Source of the DNA: an uncultured Clostridia bacterium
GTDB lineage: Bacteria > Bacillota > Clostridia > Christensenellales > CAG-314
Length of the DNA: 60,495 bases
Assembly: GCA_944336125.1 (NCBI GenBank)
Contig: CALVLA010000008.1
Span: 1-60,495, forward strand
Direction: 5' to 3'
In this document: one piece after another, positions 22,589-31,605 of the stretch
Position numbering within the stretch: position 1 is the stretch's first letter
Layout: each line of letters starts with the position of its first letter
The notes under the pieces: model-generated
Databases searched by the model: none
Seen by the model: the letters and a program-made list of their open reading frames with translations, nothing else
What the model was told of the DNA's origin: nothing
Translations under genes and position numbers: made by a program

Positions 22589-23371
22589 TTACATTTTGGC
22601 AACTTTTGCTTTTGAGTAATCGATGCCGAAAGTTTCAACGGTAACGTTAGTAAAAACGATGGAGTGCTCAGGAACGTTGGAAAGAGTTCCGCCGTCCTTG
22701 ACTGACCTTGATTCGGTAGAAACGTTAAACATATCGTTAACGAAACGCTGCCAAAGCCCCTCGCATACGACAGCTTCGCCGCCGTTGAGCGAACCCTTTG
22801 AGCTTACGATTTCGCCGAATACGCAGTAGTTGCCGTTTCTTTCGACGTTTTCGTTAAATACCATGTAAAACGCGGTAGAAGCCGTATCGAAAACAGCGCC
22901 GCTGCCTGAAATTCTGTCCATGGCAAGTACGCCGGGAACGTGCTTCATGTCGTTTTTGTCCCATTGGTTGGCTTCAAATTCGCCTTTGATGTAGTAGTTC
23001 TTTTTGTCGTTTACGATTTGATCGTTCTCGTCGATGTAGTACTGACCGCCTGTGATGTATGAAAGATTTTCGACGCTGCCGTCACCCATGTTTGCCGAGT
23101 GGATGATTTTGTTTTTGTAGTAACCCGACTGAACGAGCTGAACGAAGTTTGCCACAGTGCTCGGAGCCTTGTTGTAGTAAAGAACGTATGAAAGTTCAAC
23201 AATTCTTTTTCCGAGACCGTCGTTGTTGTCGTACTCAAGAGTAAAAGTAACGACAGGGTTTTTATCTTCGGGGACGTTGAGCATATCGTTATCAGACAAA
23301 AAGCCTGTTGAGCAGGCGGTAAGGCTGAAAATCATAACGACAGTCAACATCAACAAGAAAAATTTTTTCAT
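22589..23371 (-). CDS. Cyclophilin-type peptidyl-prolyl isomerase lipoprotein
   Basis: 260-aa exported protein with a lipoprotein signal (KKFFLLMLTVVMIFSLTAC, lipobox LTAC, Cys at about residue 20). The mature part has the cyclophilin order: KAPSTVANFVQLVQSGYYKNKIIH, then VPGVLAMDRISGSG, STAFYMVFNEN and YCVFGEIVSS. Some active-site residues differ from standard cyclophilins (no FH.R.. segment is evident), so activity may be weak. It likely helps fold proteins outside the membrane. Two adjacent ATGs exist; the second is better placed relative to AGAGG. It follows the Dabb gene closely. Confidence 0.85.
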   Translation of the reverse strand: MKKFFLLMLTVVMIFSLTACSTGFLSDNDMLNVPEDKNPVVTFTLEYDNNDGLGKRIVELSYVLYYNKAPSTVANFVQLVQSGYYKNKIIHSANMGDGSVENLSYITGGQYYIDENDQIVNDKKNYYIKGEFEANQWDKNDMKHVPGVLAMDRISGSGAVFDTASTAFYMVFNENVERNGNYCVFGEIVSSKGSLNGGEAVVCEGLWQRFVNDMFNVSTESRSVKDGGTLSNVPEHSIVFTNVTVETFGIDYSKAKVAKM

Positions 23372-23374
23372 CAT

Positions 23375-23668
23375 TTACCTCTGAATTTCGTAATCGCAGG
23401 AAACAGATTTTTCGACAACTGATTTAACGTATTGTTTGACAGGTTGGTGAACGGGATGATCCGCGTAAATTTTAAGATCCTCTTTGCTGTCGAAAAGACA
23501 TACGAGAGAAACGTCGGCACTCCTGTCCTCGCCCATAAAATCGACGCCTGTCTCAATGTCTTTGAGAACGTCGATTTTTCCTTTCATCGAAAGGAACTGA
23601 TTTGCAAGCGCCTGTTTTGACTCAGGGCTTTTGTCTTTGAGATAATACAATACAACGTGTCTAATCAT
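23375..23668 (-). CDS. Dabb-domain (stress-responsive A/B barrel) protein
   Basis: 97-aa single-domain dimeric A/B barrel protein. MIRHVVLYYLKD at the N terminus, the DVSLVCLFDSKEDLKIYADHPVHQ segment and VKSVVEK at the end match the Dabb family. Members include stress proteins and a few enzymes or heme-related proteins; the function here is unknown. Its stop is a few bases from the cyclophilin start, so they form an operon. Confidence 0.85.
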   Translation of the reverse strand: MIRHVVLYYLKDKSPESKQALANQFLSMKGKIDVLKDIETGVDFMGEDRSADVSLVCLFDSKEDLKIYADHPVHQPVKQYVKSVVEKSVSCDYEIQR

Positions 23669-23737
23669 AATTTCCCTATTATGCTAAAACATTATAATTC
23701 AAAAAAGAGTTTTAAGCAACTAAAAATAAAACGCTAA

Positions 23738-24571
23738 TTAAAAGGGCGGCGAAATTTTTATGAGTTTTGTGTTTAAGTAACTCAAAAAACTTTGCTCAGG
23801 AAGTTTAAACGTATACTGTACTGCGCAAAGCGCCTGATTTTTAAAAGGAAACTGCCTGTTGATTTCGTTTGACGAGTACTTTCCGTCCCCGAGTATCGGG
23901 TGCCCTATAAAAGCCAGGTGCGCCCTTATCTGATGAGTTCTTCCGGTGTGGAGCCTGACGGTAAGCCTTGTATAGTTTTTGTAAGTTTCCTTGACGGTAA
24001 ACTCTGTTTTAATAGGCACCGCCCCCTGTCTTTTTTGAGGATATATGTAAACCAACGATTTTTTAGCGTCTTTAAAAAGCCATGCCTCGAGCAGCGCGTG
24101 TTTTTGTTTTACGACGCCGTATACAAGCGTTTCGTAAAGCTTGTCCACCTGTCTGTTTTTGAAAGCGGAAAGAAGCTCCTCTTCCGCCTCATCGTTTTTG
24201 GCAAAACACACTATGCCCGACGTGTTTCTGTCAAGTCTGTTTACCGCCCTTATTTTTTGTCCTTCCTTTCCGAATTGTCTGTTAACCCTGCTTTCGAAGG
24301 ATTTTTCGCCAAGTACTTCAATGCCTTCGGGTTTTACGGCAAACAAAACGTTGTCGTCCTGAAAAACCACCTGAGTTTTAACTTCGTCGTCGGCGTAAAC
24401 CAAAACCGTTTCGCCGCCGCACAAAAAGGCGTCCTCTTTTTTTCGGACACCGTCCACTTTAACTTCGCCTTTTGAAATGAGTTTTTTGACCTTAAAAGGA
24501 CCGAAATCGGTATTTTTCAAAATAAATTCCGAAAGCAAAATTTTACCGCCGCAGTTTTTCAGTTCTTTCAT
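23738..24571 (-). CDS. RluA-family pseudouridine synthase
   Basis: 277-aa enzyme that isomerises uridine to pseudouridine in rRNA or tRNA. It has an N-terminal S4-like RNA-binding segment (FKVKKLISKGEVKVDG), the catalytic Asp in AVNRLDRNTSGIV, and LHTGRTHQIRAHLAFIGHPILGD. The RNA target cannot be predicted. Its start lies 29 nt inside the 3' end of feoB, with GGGGTG upstream, so it is the last gene of the feo operon though functionally unrelated. Confidence 0.92.
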   Translation of the reverse strand: MKELKNCGGKILLSEFILKNTDFGPFKVKKLISKGEVKVDGVRKKEDAFLCGGETVLVYADDEVKTQVVFQDDNVLFAVKPEGIEVLGEKSFESRVNRQFGKEGQKIRAVNRLDRNTSGIVCFAKNDEAEEELLSAFKNRQVDKLYETLVYGVVKQKHALLEAWLFKDAKKSLVYIYPQKRQGAVPIKTEFTVKETYKNYTRLTVRLHTGRTHQIRAHLAFIGHPILGDGKYSSNEINRQFPFKNQALCAVQYTFKLPEQSFLSYLNTKLIKISPPF

Positions 24572-26432
24572 TGACGCACCCCGCGCATTTGAAACATTTG
24601 CCTTTGTATTTTACCACAAATACGGGAATTAAGGCAACAAACAGACAAAATGCCGAAGCAGCAAAACCCAATACCGCCGAAACTGAAAACAGTTTGTAAA
24701 ATGTACAAAACAAAAAGCACACCGCATATGCCGCAAAAGTATTTATAAATACCGACAGCAATGCCGTTTTAGTTCCGCACTGCTTTTTTATCATGGCAAT
24801 CGTAGCGAAACAAGGCGTATAAAGGGAAACGAAAATCAGCGCCGACATTGCGGGCAAAAAAGACAGCGACGCTCCTCCCGCAAAAAGCAACGCCATAGTT
24901 CCCGCAACCACTTCCTTTGCGGTAAGTCCCAAAACAAGCGAAACGCAAATACGCCAATCGTTAATACCTATAGGCTTGAACAAAAAAGCCACGCTTTGCC
25001 CTATGGAATACAGCAGCGAGTTTTCCTGCTCACAAAAGTTGAGCGAAAAGTCGAAACTTTTTAAAAACCACACCAACGCCACGCAGAAAAACAGCATTCC
25101 CGCAAGGCGAAACATAAAGGAAAGAATGTTTTTCCAGATGTTTTTTGCTATACGTCTGAAAGATGGCAAGCGCATAGGCGGCAATTCCATGACAAATTTT
25201 TCCCTATGTTCGCAGCCCTCAAAGTTTTTCAAAATCAATGCCACGGCAAAAGCCGCCAAAAAGCACACCGCATACATCAAAAAAGCAAAAAACAGCTCGT
25301 TTCCGTCAAATGCCTGCCCCGCAAGCGACATTATCGTAAAATAAACCGGCATTTTTGCCCCGCACGGAAAAAACGGCGAAACAAGCAAAGTGTGCCTTTG
25401 AATACTTTTGTTTTCAAGGTTGCCCGAAACAGCCACGGCGGTGGTGTTGCACCCGAGGCTCAGTATGAGGGTAAAAACGCTTTTTCCGCCAAGCCCCGCT
25501 TTTTGCATAAGTCCGTCAAGCATAAATGCTATTCGCGAAATATACCCCGTGTCTTCAAGCATATTCAAAAACAACAAAAGCAGCGCAACCTGAGGGGTAA
25601 ACTTCGCGACGACGGCAACCCCCTCGAGAAGCACGTCTGACACGAAAGAGTTGAGCCAAAGCGGAGCGTCAACCTCCGAAAGCGACTGTCCGACGTAATT
25701 TTTGACATTGGCAAACACTCCGTCCAAAAACGACACCGCCCTTCCGCCGATACCGCCTTTGGCAAATACAAGCCAAAATACCGAAGCCAAAATTACGAAA
25801 AACAGCAAAAGCGAAAAAAATCTGCCGAAAAACAGTTTTTCGATTTTCGATACGCCCTCGTTGAAAATCAAAGAGTTTTTTACGACGCCGTCGATTTTTT
25901 CATATATCTTTTCCGCATCCTTTTTTACCGACACGGCAAGCAATTTTTGGGGCAAGTGTTTTTCAAGCAGATTTTTTAAAAATCTTTCGCACTGCCCTTT
26001 GTTTCTCGCGTCAACGACAAACACAGGTATTCCCAGTTCTTTCTCTATTTTTTCAGGATAAAAACTGCCGCCGCGTTTTTTCACTTCGTCTGCCATATTG
26101 ACGACAAGAAACGGTCTGAATCCCATTTCCAAAAGCTGCATTGTCAAAAAAAGGTTTCGGGACAGATTTTTGCATTCCACCACGTTGACAATGTAAGCGT
26201 CGGGATTGTTTTCCAAAAACTCTTTGGATTTTTCTTCTTCCAGCGAAAAACAGTCAAGTGAATAAATTCCCGGTAAATCGGTGAGGCTTACGTCATAGTT
26301 TTTAAGGTACGTCGACTTTTCACCCACCGTAACCCCCGCCCAGTTTCCCGTTCTTTCGTCAAGTCCGCTGAGTGAATTAAAAAAAGTCGTTTTTCCTACG
26401 TTTGAATTTCCGACAAGCACGACTTTTTTCAT
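24543..26432 (-). CDS. feoB: Ferrous iron transporter FeoB
   Basis: Main Fe2+ importer. The 629-aa protein has an N-terminal G domain with GNSNVGKTT, the G2 region NWAGVTV and G3 DLPGIYSL, then a helical spacer and a membrane domain from about residue 205 with the conserved gate segments SLGCNTTAV and FPCGAKMP. The C terminus has a small Cys pair (CFKCAGC). The G4 motif reads VNMADE where NxxD is typical, so it fits. feoA precedes it with a 4-nt overlap. Regulation by Fur or IdeR-type proteins is usual; no iron box was identified. Confidence 0.96.
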   Translation of the reverse strand: MKKVVLVGNSNVGKTTFFNSLSGLDERTGNWAGVTVGEKSTYLKNYDVSLTDLPGIYSLDCFSLEEEKSKEFLENNPDAYIVNVVECKNLSRNLFLTMQLLEMGFRPFLVVNMADEVKKRGGSFYPEKIEKELGIPVFVVDARNKGQCERFLKNLLEKHLPQKLLAVSVKKDAEKIYEKIDGVVKNSLIFNEGVSKIEKLFFGRFFSLLLFFVILASVFWLVFAKGGIGGRAVSFLDGVFANVKNYVGQSLSEVDAPLWLNSFVSDVLLEGVAVVAKFTPQVALLLLFLNMLEDTGYISRIAFMLDGLMQKAGLGGKSVFTLILSLGCNTTAVAVSGNLENKSIQRHTLLVSPFFPCGAKMPVYFTIMSLAGQAFDGNELFFAFLMYAVCFLAAFAVALILKNFEGCEHREKFVMELPPMRLPSFRRIAKNIWKNILSFMFRLAGMLFFCVALVWFLKSFDFSLNFCEQENSLLYSIGQSVAFLFKPIGINDWRICVSLVLGLTAKEVVAGTMALLFAGGASLSFLPAMSALIFVSLYTPCFATIAMIKKQCGTKTALLSVFINTFAAYAVCFLFCTFYKLFSVSAVLGFAASAFCLFVALIPVFVVKYKGKCFKCAGCVNERTEKLRR

Positions 26433-26674
26433 TTTACCCTCCGTACAAAAATATTTTCGGCGTCAGTCATACGCAGGCAAAATACGCTGTTTCGTATTTT
26501 CACCGCAACAGAGCTTTTTAGCACGTCGAAGCCCATAAGTATAATTTTACTGTTTTTGACAAAACCCAAATCAAAAAGCCTTTTTTGCGAATCGGTTTTA
26601 GGCGAAAAACTCGCTATCGAGTAAAGGCAAAAAAGTTCGGCTTTTGAAAGAGGTAAGATTTCCGCCTTGTCCAT
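26429..26674 (-). CDS. feoA: FeoA-domain protein
   Basis: 81-aa SH3-like protein that assists FeoB at the membrane. Recognisable elements are KRLFDLGFVKNSKI (corresponding to R+L.dlGl.pG..i), the central hydrophobic strand, and LRMTDAENIFVRR at the end. Its stop overlaps the feoB start by 4 nt (ATGA). It is the first gene of the feo operon and is divergent from glnN, from which it is separated by about 120 nt of A-T rich sequence. Confidence 0.9.
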   Translation of the reverse strand: MDKAEILPLSKAELFCLYSIASFSPKTDSQKRLFDLGFVKNSKIILMGFDVLKSSVAVKIRNSVFCLRMTDAENIFVRRVK

Positions 26675-26754
26675 ACGGCATTTTATTTAAAAAAGGACAA
26701 ATATATGACGCAGTGTTTTTTTATTTTGTTGCAAAACAAGCAAAATTTTGTTAA

Positions 26755-26760
26755 TATAAT
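26755..26760 (+). promoter_or_regulatory. Candidate -10 box of glnN
   Basis: TATAAT 33 nt upstream of the glnN ATG. The best -35 (TTGCAA, 26729-26734) is 20 nt away, so the promoter is either weak or activator-assisted. Confidence 0.4.
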
Positions 26761-26792
26761 TGACAATTAGTAGTAGATTTTCGGAGGTCGTT

Positions 26793-28901
26793 ATGAGCAA
26801 AGTAAACAACTTGTCCGCTATTTTCGGGTGCAATGTTTTCAACGACAGCGTTATGCGTTCAAAGCTGCCGAAAAACGTTTACATTTCGCTGAAGCAGACA
26901 ATTAAAGAAGGCGCGGAACTTGACAGCGCAATTGCGGAAGTTGTCGCAAGCGCAATGAAAGACTGGGCGATTGAACTGGGCGCAACACACTATTGCCACT
27001 GGTTTATTCCTCTCACGGGTTCGCCTGCGGAAAAACACAACGCGTTTTTGACACTCATAAGCCCCGACGAAGTAATTATGGAGTTTTCGGGCAAAAACCT
27101 CATAAAAGGTGAAGCCGACGCTTCGAGTTTTCCTAGCGGCGGACTCAGAGCAACCTTTGAAGCCCGCGGATACACGGCATGGGACTGCACAAGCCCGGCT
27201 TTCGTTAAAGACGGAACTCTTTGCATTCCTACCGTTTACACTTCTTATAACGGCGAAGCACTTGACAAAAAAGCGCCTTTACTCCGTTCGATGGAATGCG
27301 TATCCAACCAGAGCGTAAGACTTTTGAGGCTTTTGGGCGACAAACACGTTAACCGCGTTATGCCGTCTATCGGAGCGGAGCAGGAATACTTTTTGGTTGA
27401 CGAAAAATATCACAGCCAAAGGCTTGACCTCAAATTTGCGGGAAAAACTCTTTTCGGAGCAATGCCTCCAAAAGGACAGGAACTTGACGACCACTACTAC
27501 GGCAACCTCAAACAGCGCGTAAGCGAATTTATGGCAGACCTTGACGTAGAGCTTTGGAAACTTGGTATCACCAGCAAAACGAAGCACAACGAGGTTGCGC
27601 CCGCACAGCACGAGCTTGCCCCTATTTTTGAAATCGCGAGCGTTGCCTGCGACAGAAACCACCTCACCATGGAAGTCATGAAAAAGGTGGCGAAAAAGCA
27701 TGGCATGAGATGCATGCTCAACGAAAAACCTTTTGAGGGAGTAAACGGAAGCGGAAAGCACAACAACTGGTCGCTTTCCACCGACGCTGGGGAAAATCTT
27801 TTCAACCCTAGCTCCGACCTCAAAAACAACAAACGCTTTTTGCTTTTCTGCGCGGCTGTTATCCGCGGCGTAGACCTGCACGCAGATCTTTTGAGGTTTT
27901 CGGTAGCTTCTGCGGGAAACGACTGCAGACTTGGCGGACACGAAGCTCCTCCTACCGTAATCAGTATTTTCCTGGGCGATGACCTTACCAATACCTTTGA
28001 ACAGATTTGCACAGGTGTAAAAAACAACGACGTTCATCAGGCTTATCTCGATATGGGCATTAAAACCGTGCCTAACCTCAAGCTTGACTCGACAGACAGA
28101 AACAGAACAAGTCCGTTTGCCTTTACCGGCAACAAGTTTGAGTTCAGAATGCTTGGCGCCCCTACTTCGGTGGCAAGCTGCAACATTATGCTCAACACAA
28201 TCGTTGCGGAGTCGCTTGACTACATTTCGACAAGGCTTGAAAAGGCCGCTGACATTCAGCAGGAAATCGACAACGTAATAAAAGATATTTACGAAAACCA
28301 CAAACGCGTAATATTCAACGGAGACGGCTATTCGGAAGAATGGCGAAAAGAAGCAAAACGCCGCAAACTTCCTGAATTCAATGACACGGTAGACGTAGCT
28401 CCTTGCCTCACCAAAAAGGAAAACATCGAGTTTTTGGCAAATTACGGAATATTTACCCCTGTCGAACTTAACAGCCGATACGAAATTACTCTGCGCGTTT
28501 ACAACAAAACCAAAAACATTGAGGCAAAAACCATGATAGACATGACTGAAAAGCAGTTTTTGCCTGCCGGTTTCGAATACGCAAACTGCCTGTCGAAAGG
28601 TGTAAAAAATGCCAAAGAAGCAGGTATCGAAAGCGTATACGCTCTTGAAAAGAAAAAGGCAGAACAGTTCGGAGCAATTCTCAACGACATACAGTGTGCG
28701 CTTGACGAACTTAAAGCAAGCCTGCAGGAAGCTTACGACGTCAAATACGGTCAGACACTCAAACGCGCTACCGTTTACCGTGACAAAGTAGACTCCTCCA
28801 TGAAAAAGCTTCGCAAAGCTGTAGATACCATGGAAACGGTTATTCCTCGCAAACTTTATCCTGTACCAACTTACGTCGAACTGCTTTTCGGCGTGGATTA
28901 A
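26793..28901 (+). CDS. glnN: Type III glutamine synthetase
   Basis: ATP-dependent ligation of ammonia to glutamate. The 702-aa length and sequence identify the GSIII class (GlnN), common in clostridia and Bacteroides and larger than GSI. Visible parts are THYCHWFIPLTG, GAEQEYFLVD, HNEVAPAQHELAPIFE, NGSGKHNNWSLS and DRNRTSPFAFTGNKFEFRM. The start is the ATG after GGAGG; an upstream in-frame TTG has no ribosome binding site. It is monocistronic with its own terminator and divergent from feoA. Nitrogen regulation is expected, but no regulator site was identified. Confidence 0.97.
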   Translation: MSKVNNLSAIFGCNVFNDSVMRSKLPKNVYISLKQTIKEGAELDSAIAEVVASAMKDWAIELGATHYCHWFIPLTGSPAEKHNAFLTLISPDEVIMEFSGKNLIKGEADASSFPSGGLRATFEARGYTAWDCTSPAFVKDGTLCIPTVYTSYNGEALDKKAPLLRSMECVSNQSVRLLRLLGDKHVNRVMPSIGAEQEYFLVDEKYHSQRLDLKFAGKTLFGAMPPKGQELDDHYYGNLKQRVSEFMADLDVELWKLGITSKTKHNEVAPAQHELAPIFEIASVACDRNHLTMEVMKKVAKKHGMRCMLNEKPFEGVNGSGKHNNWSLSTDAGENLFNPSSDLKNNKRFLLFCAAVIRGVDLHADLLRFSVASAGNDCRLGGHEAPPTVISIFLGDDLTNTFEQICTGVKNNDVHQAYLDMGIKTVPNLKLDSTDRNRTSPFAFTGNKFEFRMLGAPTSVASCNIMLNTIVAESLDYISTRLEKAADIQQEIDNVIKDIYENHKRVIFNGDGYSEEWRKEAKRRKLPEFNDTVDVAPCLTKKENIEFLANYGIFTPVELNSRYEITLRVYNKTKNIEAKTMIDMTEKQFLPAGFEYANCLSKGVKNAKEAGIESVYALEKKKAEQFGAILNDIQCALDELKASLQEAYDVKYGQTLKRATVYRDKVDSSMKKLRKAVDTMETVIPRKLYPVPTYVELLFGVD

Positions 28902-28910
28902 AACAAAACA

Positions 28911-28938
28911 AAACGGACGGTTTCCCGTCCGTTTTTTT
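28911..28938. terminator. Bidirectional terminator between glnN and the RHH gene
   Basis: AAACGGACGG and CCGTCCGTTT form a perfect stem with a 4-nt loop, with A and T runs on either side. It serves glnN and, in reverse, the SPFH-RHH operon. Confidence 0.88.
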
Positions 28939-29107
28939 ATTTGTCATTTTTGTTTTTACGCTTGTTGACCGCCTGAGTCAGCAAGTATTCTATTTGTCCG
29001 TTGATTGACCTGAAATCGTCCTCCGCCCAACGACTTACGTCGTCGTACAAACTTTTAGACAGTCTGAGTAAAATTTGTTTTTTCTCGCCGTCGTTAGGTT
29101 TTGCCAT
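28937..29107 (-). CDS. Ribbon-helix-helix DNA-binding protein (Arc-like)
   Basis: 56-aa protein. KKQILLRLSKSLYDDVSRWA followed by EDDFRSINGQIEYLLTQAV is the Arc/MetJ-type ribbon-helix-helix pattern: a beta strand with alternating polar residues (QILLRL) and two helices, with the RSINGQIEYLL motif typical of Arc-like repressors. Its ATG overlaps the SPFH stop in TGATG, so it is translationally coupled and cotranscribed. It is the obvious candidate to bind the TGATATCA palindromes over the operon promoter and repress the operon. Confidence 0.85.
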   Translation of the reverse strand: MAKPNDGEKKQILLRLSKSLYDDVSRWAEDDFRSINGQIEYLLTQAVNKRKNKNDK

Positions 29108-30117
29108 CAGTAAATACTTCCGCTGTTGACGATAGGCTGAGCGTCTTTATTGCCGCAAAGTACGACAAGCAGGTTGCTTACCATCTGTGCTTTACGTTCC
29201 TCGTCAAGCTCGACGATTTCGTTTTTGCTCAGTTTTTCAAGCGCCATCTGCACCATTCCCACCGCGCCTTCGACAATCATCTGTCTTGCGGCAATAATTG
29301 CGCTTGCCTGCTGTCTTTGAAGCATTGCGGCGGCTATTTCAGGCGCATAGGCAAGATGCGAAATCCTAGCTTCGAGAATTTCGATACCGGCGATATCAAC
29401 CCTTCCCTGCAATTCCTGTTTAAGCATTTCGGCAATTTCCATACTGCTGCCTCTGAGAGATTTTTCGTCCCCTTCTTCCGAAACGTCGTAAGGATAAAGT
29501 CTTGCGACCTGTCTGATCGAAGCGTCCGCCTGCGTTGAAACAAAATCAAAATAGTCATCAACGTTAAACACTGCTTTTGCGGTGTTGATTATTTTCCAAA
29601 TGACGACAACGCCTATTTCAATCGGGTTGCCCTCAAGGTCGTTTACCTTTTGTTTTCCGTTAGTCAAAGTAATGGCTTTGAGCGAAAGTTTTTTCTTCGG
29701 AGCGGTAAAAGTAGATCCGAGTGCCGCGATTGTGTCTTCACCCATTTTTCCCGAAGGCGCAACACCTTTTGTTTTTGACGAAGCGTTAGCGCAGAAAGGA
29801 TTTACCCAATAAAAACCTTCCGTTTTTACAGAACCGACGTATTTTCCGAACAATGTCAAAACAATGGCTTCGTTAGGTCCCACGATTCTGAATCCCGCGC
29901 ACATAATCATGACGGCAAACATCACCAAAAATGCGCCTATAAACAAAACGAGGCTAGGCGCCGTAACGGCGTCCCCTTCCTGGGTAAGCCTGATAATTCC
30001 CACCACAAACATAGCAATGGCGGCAATACCCAGCAAAATAACCAAAAACAGCATTGCAAAACCGTTTTTCGGTTTAAGCTCCTTTTCCTGATATTCCTTT
30101 TTTACGTTTTCTGACAT
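29107..30117 (-). CDS. SPFH/band-7 domain membrane protein
   Basis: 336-aa protein with two N-terminal membrane helices (about residues 17-42 and 53-74) and then an SPFH domain ([67 protein letters not shown]). The end is a helical coiled region ([20 protein letters not shown]). SPFH proteins form ring-like scaffolds in the membrane, linked to lipid microdomains and stress resistance. No NfeD partner is present; its only operon partner is the small RHH protein. ATG follows AGGGGG at 4 nt. Confidence 0.9.
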   Translation of the reverse strand: MSENVKKEYQEKELKPKNGFAMLFLVILLGIAAIAMFVVGIIRLTQEGDAVTAPSLVLFIGAFLVMFAVMIMCAGFRIVGPNEAIVLTLFGKYVGSVKTEGFYWVNPFCANASSKTKGVAPSGKMGEDTIAALGSTFTAPKKKLSLKAITLTNGKQKVNDLEGNPIEIGVVVIWKIINTAKAVFNVDDYFDFVSTQADASIRQVARLYPYDVSEEGDEKSLRGSSMEIAEMLKQELQGRVDIAGIEILEARISHLAYAPEIAAAMLQRQQASAIIAARQMIVEGAVGMVQMALEKLSKNEIVELDEERKAQMVSNLLVVLCGNKDAQPIVNSGSIY

Positions 30118-30129
30118 AAGTCCCCCTTC

Positions 30130-30190
30130 GATATCGTATGTGATATCATTTTGATATCACAATAATATATCACTTTGAAAAATATGTCAA
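30130..30190 (-). promoter_or_regulatory. Promoter with TGATATCA palindromes controlling the SPFH-RHH operon
   Basis: TTGACA (30185-30190) and TATTAT (30162-30167) are 17 nt apart. Immediately downstream, over the likely start site, is a palindrome with perfect 10-bp arms TGTGATATCA and TGATATCACA around TTT (30139-30161). Further GATATC half-sites lie at 30130-30135 and GTGATATA across the -10 box. This is a strong repressor-type operator array. Confidence 0.8.
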
Positions 30191-30200
30191 CAGGCAAATA

Positions 30201-30227
30201 AAAAAAGCAGGCATAAAACCTGCTTTT
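30201..30227 (-). terminator. Intrinsic terminator of purA
   Basis: AAAGCAGG and CCTGCTTT pair around a 7-nt loop, with seven Ts after it on the minus strand. Confidence 0.85.
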
Positions 30228-30233
30228 TATTTT

Positions 30234-31529
30234 TTATAAGTCATAAGGGTTTTTGATAAGAATTGCCTCGTCGCGGTTAGGGCCTACGCCTATCATGCAA
30301 ACTTTTGCTCCGGTAACCTGTTCGATAGCCGCCACGTAATTTTTAACATTGTCAGGCAAATCTTCGAATTTGCGGATTTTCGAAATGCTGTCGTCCCAGC
30401 CGTCAAACTCCTTGTAAACGGGTTTGCACTTGGAAAGAGTTTCGAGGTCGGCAGGATAATGATCGATTATTTTTCCGTCAAGTTCGTAAGCTACGCAAAT
30501 TTTAAGTTTTTTGACGCCTGCAAGAGTATCAACTCTCGTCAAAGCAATTTGGTCCATACCCGAAATAAGCGCCGAGTGTTTTACGACTACAAGGTCAAGC
30601 CAGCCGATACGGCGAGGTCTGCCGGTAACGGTACCGAATTCCCCACCCTTTTCGCGGATGAAGTCGCCTGTTTCGTCAAACAACTCGGTGACAAACGGAC
30701 CTGCGCCGACACGCGAAGTGTAAGCTTTTACGACGCCTACCACGCTGTCGATTTTTTTAGGCGAAAGACCTGTACCTGAAGGCACTCCGATTGACGATGG
30801 GTGCGAAGAGGTAACAAACGGATATGTACCGAAGTCAATGTCAAGCAATGCGCCCTGCGCTCCTTCGAAAAGGATTTTTTTGCCTTGGCTTACCATGTCG
30901 TTAAGCAAGGTCACGGTGTCTCTCACGTAAGGTTTGAGCCTTTTTGCGAGAGCCGTGTATTCTTCAAGCAAAGCTTCGTAGTCGATAGGAGCTTCGCCGT
31001 AAACTTTTTGTATAAGTTCGTTTTTGGCTTCGACGTTCTTTTTCAAAAGCGAAGGAAATACGTTTTCGTTGACAAAGTCGCAGACTCTAATGCCCGAGCG
31101 TTCCTCTTTGTCCATATATGCAGGGCCTATTCCGTTTTTGGTAGTACCGATTTTGTCGGAAGCCGAACGCTTTGACTCACTGAGTTCGTCAAGTTTGTTG
31201 TGATAAGGAAATACGATGTGAGCTCTGTCTGAAACTACAAGGTTATCGCAGGAAATCCCATCTTTTTTGAGGTTGTCCACTTCTTTGAAAAGACCTTTTA
31301 CGTCAACGACCACGCCGTTTGCCACAACGTTCAAAACGTGAGGATAAAGTATTCCGCTAGGTATAAGCCTTAATTTAAAATACTTGTTGTCAACGGCAAC
31401 CGTATGACCGGCGTTGTTTCCGCCCTGAAACCTTACGACGGCGTCAGCCTGTGCCGAAAGATAATCGACAAAACGACCTTTTCCTTCGTCGCCCCATTGT
31501 GCACCGAATACCACGAGATTATTGTTCAT
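30234..31529 (-). CDS. purA: Adenylosuccinate synthetase
   Basis: Makes adenylosuccinate from IMP, aspartate and GTP in AMP synthesis. The 431-aa protein has GAQWGDEGKGRFVD at the N terminus, FQGGNNAGHTV, GTTKNGIGPAY, FEGAQGALLDIDFGTYPFVTSS, the guanine/ribose loop VTGRPRRIGWLD and C-terminal GVGPNRDEAI. The ATG after AAAGGAG is chosen; an upstream ATG 17 codons earlier has no support. It is a single gene between two terminators. Confidence 0.97.
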   Translation of the reverse strand: MNNNLVVFGAQWGDEGKGRFVDYLSAQADAVVRFQGGNNAGHTVAVDNKYFKLRLIPSGILYPHVLNVVANGVVVDVKGLFKEVDNLKKDGISCDNLVVSDRAHIVFPYHNKLDELSESKRSASDKIGTTKNGIGPAYMDKEERSGIRVCDFVNENVFPSLLKKNVEAKNELIQKVYGEAPIDYEALLEEYTALAKRLKPYVRDTVTLLNDMVSQGKKILFEGAQGALLDIDFGTYPFVTSSHPSSIGVPSGTGLSPKKIDSVVGVVKAYTSRVGAGPFVTELFDETGDFIREKGGEFGTVTGRPRRIGWLDLVVVKHSALISGMDQIALTRVDTLAGVKKLKICVAYELDGKIIDHYPADLETLSKCKPVYKEFDGWDDSISKIRKFEDLPDNVKNYVAAIEQVTGAKVCMIGVGPNRDEAILIKNPYDL

Positions 31530-31555
31530 AGTCAACTCCTTTGCATAAAAAACTA

Positions 31556-31593
31556 TACCATAAAACAGAAAAAAAATCATCTGTTTTATGGTA
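31556..31593 (-). terminator. Terminator hairpin after sigG-ymxH
   Basis: TACCATAAAACAG and CTGTTTTATGGTA are perfect 13-bp arms with a 12-nt A-rich loop, followed on the minus strand by TAGTTTTTT. Confidence 0.75.
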
Positions 31594-31605
31594 TTTTAAA
31601 AAGGT

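Noticed and set aside
27279-28301. Long open frame of about 340 codons on the minus strand inside glnN
   Set aside because: It is antisense to a clear glutamine synthetase, has no ribosome binding site or family likeness, and arises from the codon bias of the real gene. The same applies to long antisense frames in the ABC exporter (3774-4823), ftsZ (37033-37971) and lon (54551-55369).
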